Part shown: positions 1 through 13,205 of the stretch, one piece after another
Position numbering within the stretch: position 1 is the stretch's first letter
How the letters are laid out: each line of letters begins with the position of its first letter
Assembly: GCA_037179385.1 (NCBI GenBank)
Contig: CM074187.1
Coordinates: forward strand, 49,386,879 to 49,450,878
Source of the DNA: Holothuria scabra
Taxonomy: Eukaryota; Echinodermata; Holothuroidea; Aspidochirotida; Holothuriidae
Reading direction: 5' to 3'
DNA: 64,000 nt
The notes under the pieces: generated by a model
What the model saw: the letters and a program-made list of their open reading frames with translations, nothing else
Database searches by the model: none
What the model was told of the DNA's origin: nothing
Program-made: the position numbers and the translations under genes

Positions 1-1464
1 AAAAATGTTTAAAATACTTTCATGAAATACCAAAAATATGTAAAGCTCAGGGAAATTCTACCCTGCCATCATTACTGAATCAAGAATAAGTTAGTGGAGC
101 AAGTTAAATATTGCATGGAGGAGGATTTAGTGTTTATAAACTGAAGGAATGGGTCATGTAGATTTGGACATTCCTTTTACCTTAATGGGAAGAGTCCCCA
201 AATACTTTCATCATGGTAACCTGCATTTTGAACTAAATGTGTCCTGATCATCAGAAGTTGGGGTGGTATCCCAAATGCCAAGAGAAGTCCATTGATTCTG
301 TCCAAAAGAGGCTTTGCAAGTATGTCATGGAGCCATGCTGGAGGATAATCATGCCAAATTCACCTGGTTTTGTGCTGAATGCACTGCACAGTGCGCACTC
401 TGGTATGTGAGGTGTGTACACATTCATCGAGCAAGTGCTTCGAGTGCGGTCTACTACGTAGTTACATGTACTACAACATGGCCACTAAGGAGTATTATGA
501 CATCATATAAAAAAGCTTTATATATTAATTAAACAAAACTAATACAACAGTATTTCATACCAGGCTAACACATGATCCACAAAGTTGAAGTCATTGTGCT
601 GTAATGAAGAACACATTGACAGCAGTGTGGTAAACAATATACTATTGCAGTGTTAAGGTTAATCATTGCTGTATGAACCCATTCATATTTTTCCTTTTCC
701 AAGGGCTCTATTTTAGTAAAACTTGATTAGATATTCTCCGTTGTAGGAGAAGAAGTGTAATCCTATGTAGTTTGTGTGAAATACAGGTTCACATATACCT
801 GTGTGGTTGTGTTAAATGGCTGAACAATGTTGATATCATTTCCTTTTGGGGGGTGTATTCCATTTTAGTTTGACTTCAGTCTGAAATAAACGTAGACAGC
901 AGAATGGTCAAAGAAAATGTCTAAGTGTGGGAAGTAACTTGGCCAATGATTTAGCACATTCATGATGGGTCATTTTCATAGGGAAACAGGAACAAGGTAA
1001 ATATTTGCTGTCAAAGTTTAAAATCGTTTTGAAAAAAATGATTAAGAGTTACCTATTTCTTTGCATGATCACCTTGTTGTTAAGTAGTCTCAGTTAGGAG
1101 AGGGATTCATGTGGGAGGGGGTCAGTCAGCAGGATTAAAAGACATTAGAATACTGTCACTGCTAACCTTAGTACATGGTAGTAGACATAGCTGTGCACAA
1201 CACATACATTGAAATGAACTGGAATGTACACTTCTTCGACCAGTTTTCTAAGCCCATTAATTTGTTGTCCTGGTTAACTAATAATGTAGCTGGAAGATGT
1301 AGGTTTTAAGTGATTACTGTTGCCATACTGTGGGAGTTTCTTTCAGCTTCACTTGAGGCAATTATTTCCAAATGTTTGTCTCCACTGTTTTTTCTGTGGA
1401 ATTGAAAGAAAAGGGTCACTGGTTCATCCCTTAAAGCTTCAAGATGCTACCAAAAACTGACTTG
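1..1464. other. Unrecognised non-coding sequence
   Basis: AT-rich sequence with no open frame that resembles a known protein on either strand; the only frame above 60 codons (314-532) has no recognisable motif and looks random. It could be intron or 3' UTR of a gene outside the window. No TIR, tail or tandem structure was found. Confidence 0.5.
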
Positions 1465-1508
1465 TGGGTAAGGTCAGATGGGAGTTTTATGGCCCAGTTT
1501 CCAACCAA
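1465..1508 (-). repeat. SINE 3'-end fragment
   Basis: Reverse-strand remnant of the tRNA-derived SINE seen in fuller form at 2737-2985 and 23398-23650. It matches the last ~45 bases of that family (the word GGAGTTTTA next to GGCCCAGTTT, on the + strand). Too short for a family call alone, but the same block recurs at 40042-40091 and 55216-55247. Confidence 0.55.
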
Positions 1509-2736
1509 CAAGTCCAGTATACTATGTAACAGGCTGTCATCACGTTAAAGTTTTGTTTTCTATCATTATGTGAAGTCAATAGTACAACCAACCATTAACA
1601 GTAAGATGTGCATTTGAATATTTCAAAATTATTACTTACTAGCACATAATATTACCATGTGGGAATGTCATTTGAAACAGTGTAAAAAATGATAGTGATG
1701 AAGTGCACAACCACAAGTCTTCTACCATGAAGAGGGTATGTAAATGTAGAGGTATTACCAAAGGTAGAAGAAAATTAGCAGTTTGAGGTATCTGATTTAA
1801 GCATTGTTGATCTCTCTTATGTGTATGACATGCCATTGTTTACCTTTTTCCTTTAAAGATGGACACTTTATCAGCTAGAGAATATTTTCGGTTGGAGAAA
1901 AGTAAAATTGTAAATCAATGACGACTGCTCCTTTATTGATATTAAATTAAAATGGTGCAGCTGAGTAGCTCACATTAAGCAGTATGCACAGAAAGCAACT
2001 TGGTTACACATAAACGAGAGCCTTGTTTGCCCACCAGGATATAACTTTAAACAATATACTAGGATGGTGGGGGTGGCTAGAAGTAGCATAACTGGAACTT
2101 TTTGAGATGATGAGATTTGTCCTTTAAGGTGTGTTTTTTTCTGGAAACAGAATAGAGTGAATTTTTACGAAGTATTTTGATGTTCATATTGTTTTATATT
2201 GTACATCAATTTAGGGTGTAACTATCACCCATCATTTACCATTCGTGTAGGTTGAATTACTACGTATGTCTGCCAGTCAATTTTGAAGCAATAAGTTTTG
2301 TGTATATTGTGTTAGCGGGATGTGCTGACTAAGCTTGCAAAATATTTCAAAGTGTAAATACTTTAAACTTTCATGGGAACTTAACTTTGTTCTGTAGCTT
2401 AAGGGTTGTTTCATATAATCACAACTGTGTTTTCACAAAAACTCCTCTCTGGTTCTGTTGTCTTTTGTATAATACCCTACAACATAGTTTCCCTACCTTG
2501 GGGTTTGAAAGTACCTATCATGGGGTAGCAGGCTAACTTCCAAAATATTTAAAATAATTTCACTCCATAAAAAAGAGAAATTAAACATCACTCTTCTAGC
2601 AATTCTATTTTATAGAGAAGACAGACTAATAATTTTACCCAGCATGAACTGAATGCATTTCTTAAACGACTTTATGAGGTCAGATGCAACCTCTACAAAT
2701 GGTCATCCCACCAACTCTTGCCTTCACACTCTGTGA
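1509..2736. other. Unrecognised non-coding sequence
   Basis: No coding similarity, no inverted repeats and no tandem repeats recognised. A short minus frame around 1639-1836 has no family features. Confidence 0.45.
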
Positions 2737-2985
2737 GTGGCTGCATAGTCAAGTGGATAGAGCATCTAACTTGCAACTGAAAGGATTGGAATTCAGTCAA
2801 ATCCTGACCAGGTTATATTGAAATCTTGTAAAATGGAACCGACTGCCATTGTGATTGGTGCTCAGCATAACCAATGGAGTAAGGAAAATGGGCCAGTGAG
2901 TCACAATAGGAAAAAAAGAAGTGACTAGCTTGACTTAAACCAATTGGTTCGAAGCTGAGCTGTAAAACCTCACTAGCTTGCCATC
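2737..2985 (+). mobile_element. tRNA-derived SINE
   Basis: The 5' third looks like a decayed tRNA: an A-box-like stretch (CATAGTCAAGTGGATAGAGC, about 2743-2766) and a weak B-box region (TTCAGTCAAATCC) about 45 bases later. The 3' body carries the family signatures GGTGCTCAGCATAA, AATGGAGTAAGG, GTGAGTC and GCTTGACTTAAACCAATTGG, shared with the copies at 23398-23650 and 25812-25914. Such SINEs are transcribed by RNA polymerase III and mobilised by a partner LINE. There is no poly-A, so the tail type is unclear. It is not a functional tRNA gene: the acceptor stem and T-arm do not pair properly. Confidence 0.75.
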
Positions 2986-5900
2986 ACACTAGAAACAGTA
3001 TGGTAAGTGTATGTGGAGGTTGTGATTCACCTCCACATGTATGTGATTTTTTTTTGGGTGTGTATATTAATTATGATCATGACGTGATCCTGTTTCTTGA
3101 AATGGGGTCATTGAGAGAAGATGGTACAGTGTACCTTATAGATACAGGTGATAGAGTGAAGTTCACTGGAACTTCAATCCAAATAGCATGCCGAATTTTC
3201 CAAAAAGTGTAAAAAAATACACTCCCTTCAAAGTGGTGTTTCATGAGAGTTAGAACATTATCCCTTTAATTGCCATTGAAACTCCAGGCCCTCCAATCTA
3301 CTTTAGAGTACCATATGCCTTTTAAACACAATGTCAGCACTTAATTTTCTGTAGGCTACTTGATGGGAAATGCTGGAACTACAACCTTGTCAAGCACCAT
3401 AATTCACCTTCCGGTTCACCAGATCTTCCTTATCAGCTTATTATGCTATTATACCACTTAGCGATAGAAACCAGATGATATCAACCCATACTAACCCCCT
3501 ACCCGCACCCCTTCTCCCTCTATTTCAACATCTCTCCTCTTCCCTGAGCCCCCATATGGCCTCGCATGGGAGCACTTAATTAAGAGGGGGGCAAAGAAGA
3601 GACGGTGTTCTTTTTGAAAAATCAAATCTGCTCGAAAGACTATAAAAGCATGGCCTTACCATTATTGACACGCGGAGCACACAAAATGTTTTGAAAAATC
3701 GCTACTTCAGATAGCCGGAATATATTTTTTCATGCTTGTCAGTTCATTCTACGCAGTGATTGTTTTGCTCACATTTTATTGCTTAATTCTAAAAAACGAG
3801 AGAAAAATGTTCACTTTGCTTAGAAATGTACCTGGTAAAACAGGCTTTGCCAAAGCTCTCAACATGTTCAACAATATGTCAACTTCGTGAAAATCTGAAA
3901 ATACGGCGTTTATGACGTGGGCCATCGTGACCTAGCAAGGAATTTCCCAGTCATTCAACTTGATCACCTATTCATGATTTCCAGTTAGTTATGGATGTAG
4001 TTTGTGGCACCAGTCAACTACTTTGTGGTTTTCTCTACTCTCGATTCATGAAATTCCAAACTCTCTCCAATAAAAGCTCAATATTCGTTACTATTTGTTG
4101 CCAAAAAAGAGCAAAATTTCTCGCGCCGTAAATATTAATTCCTAGTCCAGTATTGTTCGCTCTTAAAGTCTGGTAAACTTTTCCGAACTGTGGAAATTCG
4201 AGCATTTCGCATGTGTGACTCCGGAAACTTGTACTGCTATTTTCATAAATTTTCTTTTACAAAATTTCAGCTTTTCTCCAATGCAAGCTCTTGACTTTTA
4301 AAATGAGGAGAGCCTCAATTCGTAGGCTTTACATATCATTATGCAGCAACAACGATCTTTGGTCGCCGTGCAATCTCAGATTCACCAATAGGAAATGCAG
4401 ATCCTTCAGTAATCCCCGAACTTTCAAATTTCCTATACAGGAAACCCATAATTCAAAATTTTCAGCAATATAAGCTACATCTTTTCATTTTTTTAAAAAG
4501 ACCAAAATTTCGGCGCGCTTAGCGTGACGCAAAGTACGCGGCGAATACAGCCGTGTTCACACGTTTAAAAAGTTGGAAAATTTGGGTGCTTGCCACCTGG
4601 AAAAATATCTAGCTACGCCTCTGTATGAATGCATGGTAACCGGATGACGTGGCCTAAAACTGATCGATCTGCCTTAGTAACGAACTCAAAATGTCTGTCT
4701 GGTAAAAACTCAATATGGTCATAACCCATAAGCTGCAGATAGCTTCATTCCAAAATTATGTGTTATTTGGAGCTTTGCACCGGCCGTAATTTCAATGGAG
4801 CCAATACAATGTACAAGGTTGAAAACATACTTTTTGCAGTTCAATTTTGAACAAACTTTCCATCAAATTTATCCTTGTGCATCCTCATTTGGAATTCCAA
4901 ATTTACCCCATGAAAAAATAATTTAGCATTTCTGGCCGAAAAATTGCATCGCTGTCCCCCCAAGTATGAACTGCGAAGCATGCCCCTCTCCCCGGCTCAC
5001 ACTCCTATGAGATGGAGCCCAAGCATTGGTTGATTGCTGCCCTAGGGTAACATTTGATATATTTGGAAGCATATTTAAACACACATGATGGTCAATAGAG
5101 GGGACGCCCGCCTTTTTGGTCCCTGTCTGGATGCGCCACAGAAAGCATTAATCAGCCGAATGAGACAATATAAATGTGTTTGTCAAACTGTTACATGTGG
5201 GTAACTAGCATAAATTCCTTTTCTGGTTTGTCAGCGCATTTTAAGAACTTTTTCTGAGGGCGTCTATCCCTTCTGACGAAATTCATTGAAAGCTTCTCGC
5301 TGTCTTGAAGATATATGTAGTAAAGTGATGAGACCCAATTGCAGCGGCATATTTAGGTTTTTGGTCATCTGGTCATTGACCTTAATTGTTTTGTTGGGAT
5401 ATTAGACAGAGCTCACTTTCTTGCACTACAAGGGGACGGTCGTCGCTCCATGGCACATGTTACCCATTAGAACAGAAGGCGCTACGAAAATAATTATTAC
5501 ACAGGAAGCTGTTACTTAGACGGAATGCAACAGAAATTCAATCTAATATCAATAGTCCCATACCTTAATCACCTTAATCCGGGTGAGATTATCTATGATG
5601 AGTTAGTTCTTTTCCCAGTAGGATTTTCTTTTGTTCGTGGTCTTCAATTTGGTTGGGCAAATAACAACTACCTATTAAATTATGAAGACTTTTCTTAACA
5701 TTCATTCCCGAAATAGGATTTTTTCGCAGAGAGTAGTGAAAGGAAAATTCATGTCAATGGACTGATTTGATTCTTGGAAATTGGCGGTGACACCTTATTC
5801 CCACATACAAATTTTTGACCACGGCCGTTTTGGTAGATTTTCTTCGGAGATGAGAACATATGACATTGGAAAATAAAATTGAAATATGAAATAATTATAT

Positions 5901-6598
5901 AAGAACTAAATTTATAATCTTGTTGCAATATTGTAGACACATTGATTACTCAATCCTAGACTTTAATTAAATGAAGAAGTCCTCCGTAGGTCAGATTGTG
6001 CCATGATTTTTCAACTTTTTCTATCAATTGGTATGGCCGATGCTTAATTTTAGCAGAATTGATATTCACCAAGGTGCTCAACATAGCCAATTTAAATTTA
6101 GCGAACAAAATGCGAGTAGTGGCAGGTCATTGTGGCATAGGGTCCGCGAAGAGCCAAAGTGGCTTCCAGACCCTCAAAACGTTAAATGAAATTATTCAGG
6201 ATTATAGGATAAGTCCAGTTTTAAAATATCAAGTTGCTATAACTGCACTAAATAAAAAAGATGAGTGGAATTTCAAAATCGAATTTCGAAGTCCTCGTCT
6301 CTCTTACTTAGTGCTACAGTTCGTTAGAAAATGCTAGAAATTATTATCCTTTGGAAAGGTTCAAATTTTGCCAGTTTGTAATTATCAGTGCTGATATTTT
6401 TGGGGGTTAATTTACAATTTGTGCTGACTAATTTATAAGAAAACATTTTAAAAATGTGCGTTGGAGGGCGGTTATCCTAACAAATCAGGTGCGTCTTTTC
6501 ATACAACCAAATGAACTATAGCGAGCACCCGACCTCAAAAGTTCCTTAAGCCTTGGGATAACTTTTACGTTTTAACCAAGTTTCCTTGTATACATAAT
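2986..6598. other. Non-coding sequence with degenerate repeat remnants
   Basis: No protein-coding similarity seen; the longest frame (5996-6337, 113 codons) shows no known motif. About 3600-4960 reads like old transposon debris: it contains TAGCTACGCCTCTG near 4609 (a decayed right end of the CAGTGGCGTAGC class) and CTTCAGATAGCCGGAA near 3703, a word of the GGAGCGCCACC repeat family found at 35780-35905 and 38155-40655. Confidence 0.45.
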
Positions 6599-7080
6599 TA
6601 CGGAGCTTTTAAGGTGCCATGCAGATGTTGAGATATTATGTGACTTTCTCGACTTTTTCTCAGTAAAATATTTAGATATTGACATCCGAGATGTTTTCAT
6701 TTCAATATTTTAGCGTAAAATGTTGAAATATTACATTACATGATCTCAATATCCTAATATCTTTACTGAAAGATATTAAGATATTAACATGCTGGATCTC
6801 AATATCTTAATATCTTAACTGAAAGATATTAAAATATTGACATCCGAGATCTTTTTATCCCAATATTTTAGCGTAAAATATTGAAATATTACATTACAGC
6901 ATCTCAATATTTTAATATCTTCACTGAAAGATATTAAGATATTGACATACGGGATCGTTCCATCTCAACATTTTAGCATACAATATTGAATTATTACATT
7001 ACAGGATCTCAATATCTTAATATCTTCAGCAAACGATATTAAGATATTGACATCCAACATCATTATTTTAGCGTCTTTCA
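6599..7080 (+). repeat. Left palindromic arm of the 11-kb unit
   Basis: About five irregular repeats of ~80 bp, each built from short palindromes around AATATTTTAGCGTAAAATATT, GATCTCAATATCTTAATATC and GAAAGATATTAAGATATTGA. Single strands would fold into serial hairpins. It is the reverse complement of 17100-17744, including the outermost ~60 bases (GCAGATGTTGA, GTGACTTTCTCGACTTTTT). No coding capacity. Confidence 0.85.
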
Positions 7081-7317
7081 AGATATCCCAAAACGCGTCC
7101 AACACTTGTCTGCAAGTTGGTGTTAATATAAACCAGAGAACTTCAAAATTTTAAATCTCAGCATTCCTTCATCCTGCTCTCATTTTTGTTACTATATAAA
7201 AGTGGTAAAAAGAGAGATCTTTCTCAAGAACAATTATTGGTGGGAGAAGATTACATAGTAAACCCTTTCCAACAATCATCTGATCATAGGCGTATAGAAT
7301 CATTTGGGTTTGAGAGG

Positions 7318-7989
7318 ATCAGTGGCGGCACCAAGGGGGTACGCCGGGTGCAGGGGCAGGGGGAAAGTCCCTCCGTCAGCACCTTTGCCCTTTAGTTGGC
7401 CCCACTCTCAGCTCCTGAACTACACCCAGAGATATGCTAAAACGTCACAGCTTCCGAGGCTGCGCCCACGGACCCAATCAAGGACCCTAAGGCAGGACTT
7501 AGAACCCCACCCGTTAAAACTCGCCTTTGCACTCGATTTCGCGGTACGCACAAAATTGCCCCCCCCCCCCTCAAAACACATTCCTTTTTCGTCCATTTCT
7601 TTCCTCACTTTCAAAACCCTGGTGCAGCCACTCAAGCGGGCCACTACATTATTTTGTTGCTCAAATTCCTAAGCCTTTTCAGAAGAATTTTTTCCTTATT
7701 TTTGTACTGATTCTACGGTTTTGCCAAAAAATTATGGTTTGCCAAAAAATGTAGGGACAGTCCCACTGCCCATTTTCATACCTGTGTACCAACAATCCCT
7801 CGGAGTTGTTTATATTCAGATTTTAGGCCAACTTTGTGAAGAATGTTCCTATCATTTCAAGCTATATGAAGTGGTCTTAGTTTGCTCACCCCGTTGACTT
7901 CATAAATCATTTTGCCTATTAGACATATCGAAAAGTAGGAGTTTGGAGCTAGTTCAGTTTCAATGAAATAGCACCAATTATCTTTCAGT
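7318..7989. repeat. hAT-like MITE debris (CAGTGGCGG start) and flanking sequence
   Basis: CAGTGGCGGCACCAAGG at 7319 is a typical left terminus of the CAGTGGCG class of elements repeated through the window; a matching right end was not found. A poly-C run near 7559 and overlapping random frames on both strands follow. The rest, to 7989, is unrecognised. Confidence 0.4.
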
Positions 7990-8097
7990 ATGCTTATCAA
8001 GGTCCTGCGGTAGAGTGGATAGTAGGAATTGACATTTTGAAAAAAGTATGCACAGACAGTCGGGAGGTTCAAGGTCTGATCCCAGGGCTGTGTCAAA
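7990..8097 (+). mobile_element. tRNA-like SINE head
   Basis: An A-box-like stretch (CCTGCGGTAGAGTGGATAG, about 8004-8022) is followed ~45 bases later by a good B-box (GGAGGTTCAAGGTCTGATCC, about 8063-8081). This spacing and order is that of a tRNA-derived polymerase III promoter, and the unit runs directly into the AATGAT microsatellite as its 3' tail. It differs in body from the 2737 SINE family. Not a functional tRNA: no acceptor-stem complement. Confidence 0.6.
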
Positions 8098-8522
<425 letters not shown>

Positions 8523-8700
8523 TGGATTTATAGTGCGCACAAATCCACCTCAAAAGGTGCTCAAGGCGCGTTACAATGAAACCATAACATTACAAAAAAA
8601 ATACAAACATAAATAAACATACTCTTTACCAATGGCAATCAATGAAAAATAGAACTCAGCGATCACAAACCAGTATTACGAAAAAAATTCATTAAACATA
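8523..8700 (-). mobile_element. 3' end of an L2/CR1-like LINE or its SINE partner
   Basis: Read on the minus strand it gives GCGCCTTGAGCACC, then a short stem-loop (GTGGATTTGTGCGCACTATAAATCCAC region), then (ATT)n. The L2 LINE at 61965-62898 ends the same way: GGTTTGCGCTTTATAAGAAC then (ATT)n. LINE reverse transcriptases recognise such 3' hairpins, so this is the 3' terminus of a related element; no coding part remains. Confidence 0.6.
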
Positions 8701-10460
8701 TGACTCTTTAAAGCTGTTTAAAGTAAGGTGGGGTTTTCACCCAAGATCACTCTAAAGGTTTTTAAATCTAAACTTACCTTCAAATTTTCGCAAGAAAAAA
8801 GATCTAAATTTGATCTAAATTGTGTCTTTTGTCTGACACCCAATTGTAGAGATATTTTTGGGTGCTTAGCGTAGTCATGTGACCAGTGGCGCCGCCAGAC
8901 TTTTCGAAGTGGGAGAGGCACTGGCGGAAAGCTGTCCGCCAGAGGGGCACATCAACATGAAGAGCTGGACGTCACTGGAGGCTTAGCCACTTAGTGACGC
9001 GCAGCACTCTCAGATGTAGGCGTTAAACCCCAGGGGCCCAATGCAGAGCCCCTAGTGGGGTCCAGGGAAAACACTCCTCCCAGGGGTGCAGCCCATGCGG
9101 AGGCTCTGGCGTGTTTATAAAAATGTGACCATTAGAATAAAACATTTGACAATCTCCAAAATTTCATTGCAGCGCACTAAAACGGACCACAAAAATTGAA
9201 ATCAGAATTGACCAATTTGTTAGCCTTACTCGCACAAACGATTTTATGATGGAGGAGGGGGGGTATGAATGGGGACAGCGGCTCATGTTAACGTTTGCAC
9301 TGAGTTTAAAAATAAACCCACTCCTGCTGCATAATAGTAATTGATGTTGAGACAACTGCCTTCCAGGTGTACCACTGAGGTGAAACCTTCCATTGGAGCA
9401 ACCAAGACACATCGAATTATCTGACGGCTACAGATCAGGGGCTAGTGGGGGAGAATGTGGAAAAGAAGTCCGCTTGAACGCAGTTCAGTGGGCTTTTGTT
9501 GTGCCTCAGAATTAAAACTATGACCAACATATGCTTTGGCATTTTCTTTAGCAATAAATGGGAAAGGATGGGTAGCACCTGCTGAGACCCCCAGGTGCAC
9601 AAGCGAAGTGGCCAGAAAATTCTGGATATGAGCATCTATGAAAATTTTGTGCAAGTCCTTTTACCTCTTAAGTTTATATATCCCCACTTTATGATCCCTG
9701 ATGTAGTGCTTGGCTGCACCTCGAACTTTCGAACATAACATTTTGATTGTGCATAATTTTTACATACCCAAAATCTCGTTGGAACACACTGGGGTACACA
9801 CAACTCTTGGGGGAACGACGCCACTGCATATGACTGCAGTTCGAGACCTGAATATTAAGGCCTATAAAATAACACAGAAGAGTCCCAGTCTCCCAACATC
9901 GGACCTTCTTACAAGGACGACAATTATAGCGGGGAGGAAGGGGGCTGAAACTGTTCACCCAAGAATCTGTTTAAAGGATGGACCCCCTTTCGTCCCCCGA
10001 AGTATGGTCAACGATACTAATATTTGCTACTATTTGGGGGTGTAAGTGAGGGTAGGGTGAGATGTGTCTTCGATCGATTGATGGATCTATTGTAATTATT
10101 CTATTTCGCAAATGTTTCTCAAACTGTCAAAATTTTCGCAAATCGTTCGCAAACTATCAAAATTTTTGCTCGCTCCACGCGCTTCAAACCTTTCCTTAGT
10201 GTTGATCTTATTATTATTATCTTCCGATAACAACTTTCGGAGAAGAATAGCAGCAAAAATTGTGAGCTATTTACGAATTCCCAGGTAAAAGACTGGCTTT
10301 TAGAGTGGCTTGTTAGTTGGATGGATTGAAAGTGTCTCGATGCAGAGCCGAATGCAGGTTTGTCTTGCGAATCTTACTCAAAGAAAAATTTTATTGCACT
10401 TTGCGCGTAATTTGTCACGGTTTGCACTTCACATCTTAACCATTTTTAAGGTAATAACTA
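8701..10460. other. Non-coding sequence with transposon-end fragments
   Basis: Contains CAGTGGCGCCGCCAGAC at 8883 and a nearby inverted CACTGGCGG word, plus a stretch (8990-9115) with paired words such as CCAGGGG and GGGGTCCAGG resembling hAT-like ends also seen near 42780-42860. No coding similarity; the small frames between 9164 and 10045 overlap on both strands without motifs. Confidence 0.35.
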
Positions 10461-12215
10461 TGAACTACAGGCCCGTACGCAGGATTTTGCGAAGGAGTTC
10501 GATCACGTGTGACTGACCTATGTCCTGGGGGGAGGGTCGAAGGATACCCACTCCCCTTTGGGAAATTTTTCAGTAGGACCAGAGCCAAAATTACCGTATT
10601 GTGGTGGGACGTAATTTGATAGCCTTTTTAAATAGTGCCTGTTTACATGTAGCTTCTGTGAATAATTCATTGGTTCCATAGAAACTGGTCAGTTATGGAC
10701 TATTACAAGGCACAATGAAAAGCAACCTAATTGTCACGGTGTAACCATAGTAACACAAATTTATGAACATGGTGGGACGGAGTGATAAGTTTCACACAAT
10801 CAGAAACATGTGACCAATATTTAATTATTATCAAAAGTAGTGAGATATAAGGTAAAATTTCAAGATTGAAATGAAGTCTGATTATTCTTCTTTTATTATG
10901 AAAACAATCGCATAGATCACATTTCGTTTAAAGGAGCTATGCAAATTTTTCAAAAGTGTGTCACTGTGGTGGGACGGAACCTAGTGAAGCCTGTTCATTA
11001 TATATGGGTTCCAAAGACACCCCCTTACTTTTTCATGAATCTTCCTCAGAACTTTACATTACAGACAAAACTAATTAATGGAAACTTTCTGTTCCACAGC
11101 TTGACCTGTTTAATAGTTATGGTCCTCTTAAAAAGTATTGCGCAATATCTTGCTCTTTCAGGTGAGAGCTGCCATTGCCATTTTGCATGATTATACAGGC
11201 CCATTACAATCCACAAGAATGAGAAAATGGCTGAAAGTTGTATGTCTAGTGAGTTATAGCCATGTTAACAGTATGTGATGTAAAAACTGAAGTGAAGACC
11301 ATAATTATGAAAATGCAGGTCTTCAAAACGCAGTTTTACTTTCCGAAAGTGATTTTCTCAAACTTTGGGCCCATCTGGGCCCTACACCAAGTGGTCCAAG
11401 GCTCTCATAATTTTGCTCAGCATTATCTGAATACAGGGCTATAAGCAGTGGGCAAGTATTACCAAAAAACTTTCTTCAAAGACTGAGTTGATAGGGTCCG
11501 AAATTGGTCTCATGGGAAATATGGGGAAAATGGGCCTCGAACAAGGAGATTGTTGACCCAATGAGAAATGACCAACATGTTTTACTTTTTCAGTGTGGAA
11601 AGGTGTACATTTGCTCTTAATTTTTTCAAGAAGCAAAGTAGTTTTTAAATCTCCTTCATGGTTAGCAGAGACCATGGGGGTATAATATACATACAAGTCA
11701 GAAAGAAACTTGACAAAAACCATGGGGGATCATATTTGAGGGAACAAAGCTTGGAATTATGCATGATGTACCTTCAAAACTAAATTCAAGGTGGAGAAAT
11801 TTTTTTGTAAAAAAAGCTCTCAAAAACATGACTCTGGCAGTTACAGTCAAGTTATGAGTAAATCTGTCAGGGCATACTTCTTTTTACTTTTTTACCTTTG
11901 TTCAGTGCATAAATTGTGTTTACTAAAGCACCTTGACACAGAAAAAGAAGGGAATTCAAATTCTTTAAATATGTTGACATGTCCTTTTTTCCTAGTCCCG
12001 TCCCACCAAATTCTGAATGTGCAATTTGCTGAAATTTCACTTATTCTTCAGATTTCAAACTTTGGGTTGTAGTCTAAATTACCGTTGATGAATTGAACCC
12101 AATCGACATCGTTCAAATTTTAGGTTTGGAGATGACCAGTTTTGGCTTTGGCCCAGTATTTGAGTATGCCTAAATGGAAAATGGTGGTACATTTGGCCGA
12201 AAGACTGTCTGTATA
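10461..12215. repeat. Unclassified repeat region with recurring GGTGGGACGG words
   Basis: CAGGCCCGTACGCAGGA near 10470 resembles a hAT-like terminus. The word GGTGGGACG occurs at about 10605, 10771 and 10968, and its reverse complement at about 11998; TAAATTACCGTTG near 12074 echoes AAAATTACCGTATTG near 10587 in direct orientation. This suggests a decayed internally repeated element of ~1.5 kb, but no TIR or target duplication could be fixed. Frames in it (10939-11190, 11439-11723, 11791-12072) show no known domain. Confidence 0.3.
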
Positions 12216-12223
12216 CTCGTTTA

Positions 12224-12529
12224 CAGGGGTGGCGACAGGATTTGCCCTACAGGAGGGGGGGGGGAGCTGGGTTCCCCGACAGGGGGCTGAACCGGTTGAG
12301 CCCGAATTTTCGATGACCTTCTTTTTGCTTTTTTGCACTTCAGTTCTTGGAGACCGAACCCGGCGGCATACTTGTACTATCCCAGTTTTCGAGGACCTTT
12401 TTTTTGTTTTTTTTTTTGAAAGAAAAAAAAATCGAGGTACCTGCTCACCGACGACGCCCATTTTTGCCCCAACAGGATGGGGGTTAGGCTGTAGCTCCCC
12501 TGCCACCCCCCCCCCCGGCGCCACCCCTG
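12224..12529. mobile_element. hAT-like MITE, 306 bp
   Basis: Terminal inverted repeats CAGGGGTGGCG (left) and CGCCACCCCTG (right) enclose 306 bp, flanked by CTCGTTTA and CTCATTAA, an 8-bp target duplication with two changes. Eight-base duplications and CAGGG termini are hAT hallmarks. Internal GAAAGAAAAAAAAATCGAGG and C/G runs; overlapping frames on both strands are chance. No transposase, so it would depend on an autonomous relative. Confidence 0.7.
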
Positions 12530-12954
12530 CTCATTAAAATTTGGCAGTTTTACTTGTTATCAAACAACAGCGCCATGTGTTCTCTTCCCAGACCCCGAAA
12601 ATTATGGTTACCTCTTATGGTTACCGGTGTAGTTACTGCTCAGATTTTAATCTCAAAAGAACGGCTTTGTGAGGGAGGGAATGGATGTTAAATGTTATCA
12701 TTACTCTCATGGGCGTAAACCAATTTTCGTTTTGGGTGGGGGAGGGCTGTAGCGACTTGCCCGAAAAATGTAACCAAAATTTTTTGTGCGCTCCGCTCGC
12801 ATTCAACCAGTTAATGTACATGAAATTATATAGACATGCATCGGTCATTACATCGCAATGATCGCATGTCAATTCCATTCAATCACTTTTGCCGTGTTTT
12901 CTATTATCGTTATATATTTTCAAAAGTTCTTACAGCAATAATAATGATAATGAT

Positions 12955-13205
12955 CAGTGTCATAGCCAGAATTTATCCCACGGCCCGGGGGCCATGACAT
13001 ATGTTGTGTGATTGAAGTTTCCCGCTCCCCTCTAAAAATTTTTGAAAAAATAGGTGTCCCTACATGCAATCTGGTGCACATTTGCTACCTTTGAAATAAA
13101 ATTTGTGTTAAAAATTTGCGTATTTTAGGTACTTAAAAAGAACAAAAACAGTATCAGTGAGGGAGGGGGATATGACTCAATGGCAATGCCCTAAATACGC
13201 CACTG
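12955..13205. mobile_element. hAT-like MITE, 251 bp
   Basis: Starts CAGTGTCATAGCC and ends TACGCCACTG, with ATAATGAT on the left and ATAATAAT on the right (7 of 8 bases). Its interior (CAATCTGGTGC, GCTACCTTTGAAATAAAATT, AATTTGTGTTAAA) matches the MITE at 27956-28200, so the two belong to one family. Non-coding. Confidence 0.7.

Noticed and set aside
2737..2812. Functional tRNA gene
   Set aside because: A- and B-box-like words are present, but the acceptor and T stems do not pair and a SINE body follows; the same holds at 7990-8097 and 23440-23490.
6599..7080. CRISPR-like array
   Set aside because: Repeats are irregular, palindromic and without unique spacers, and the genome is clearly animal.
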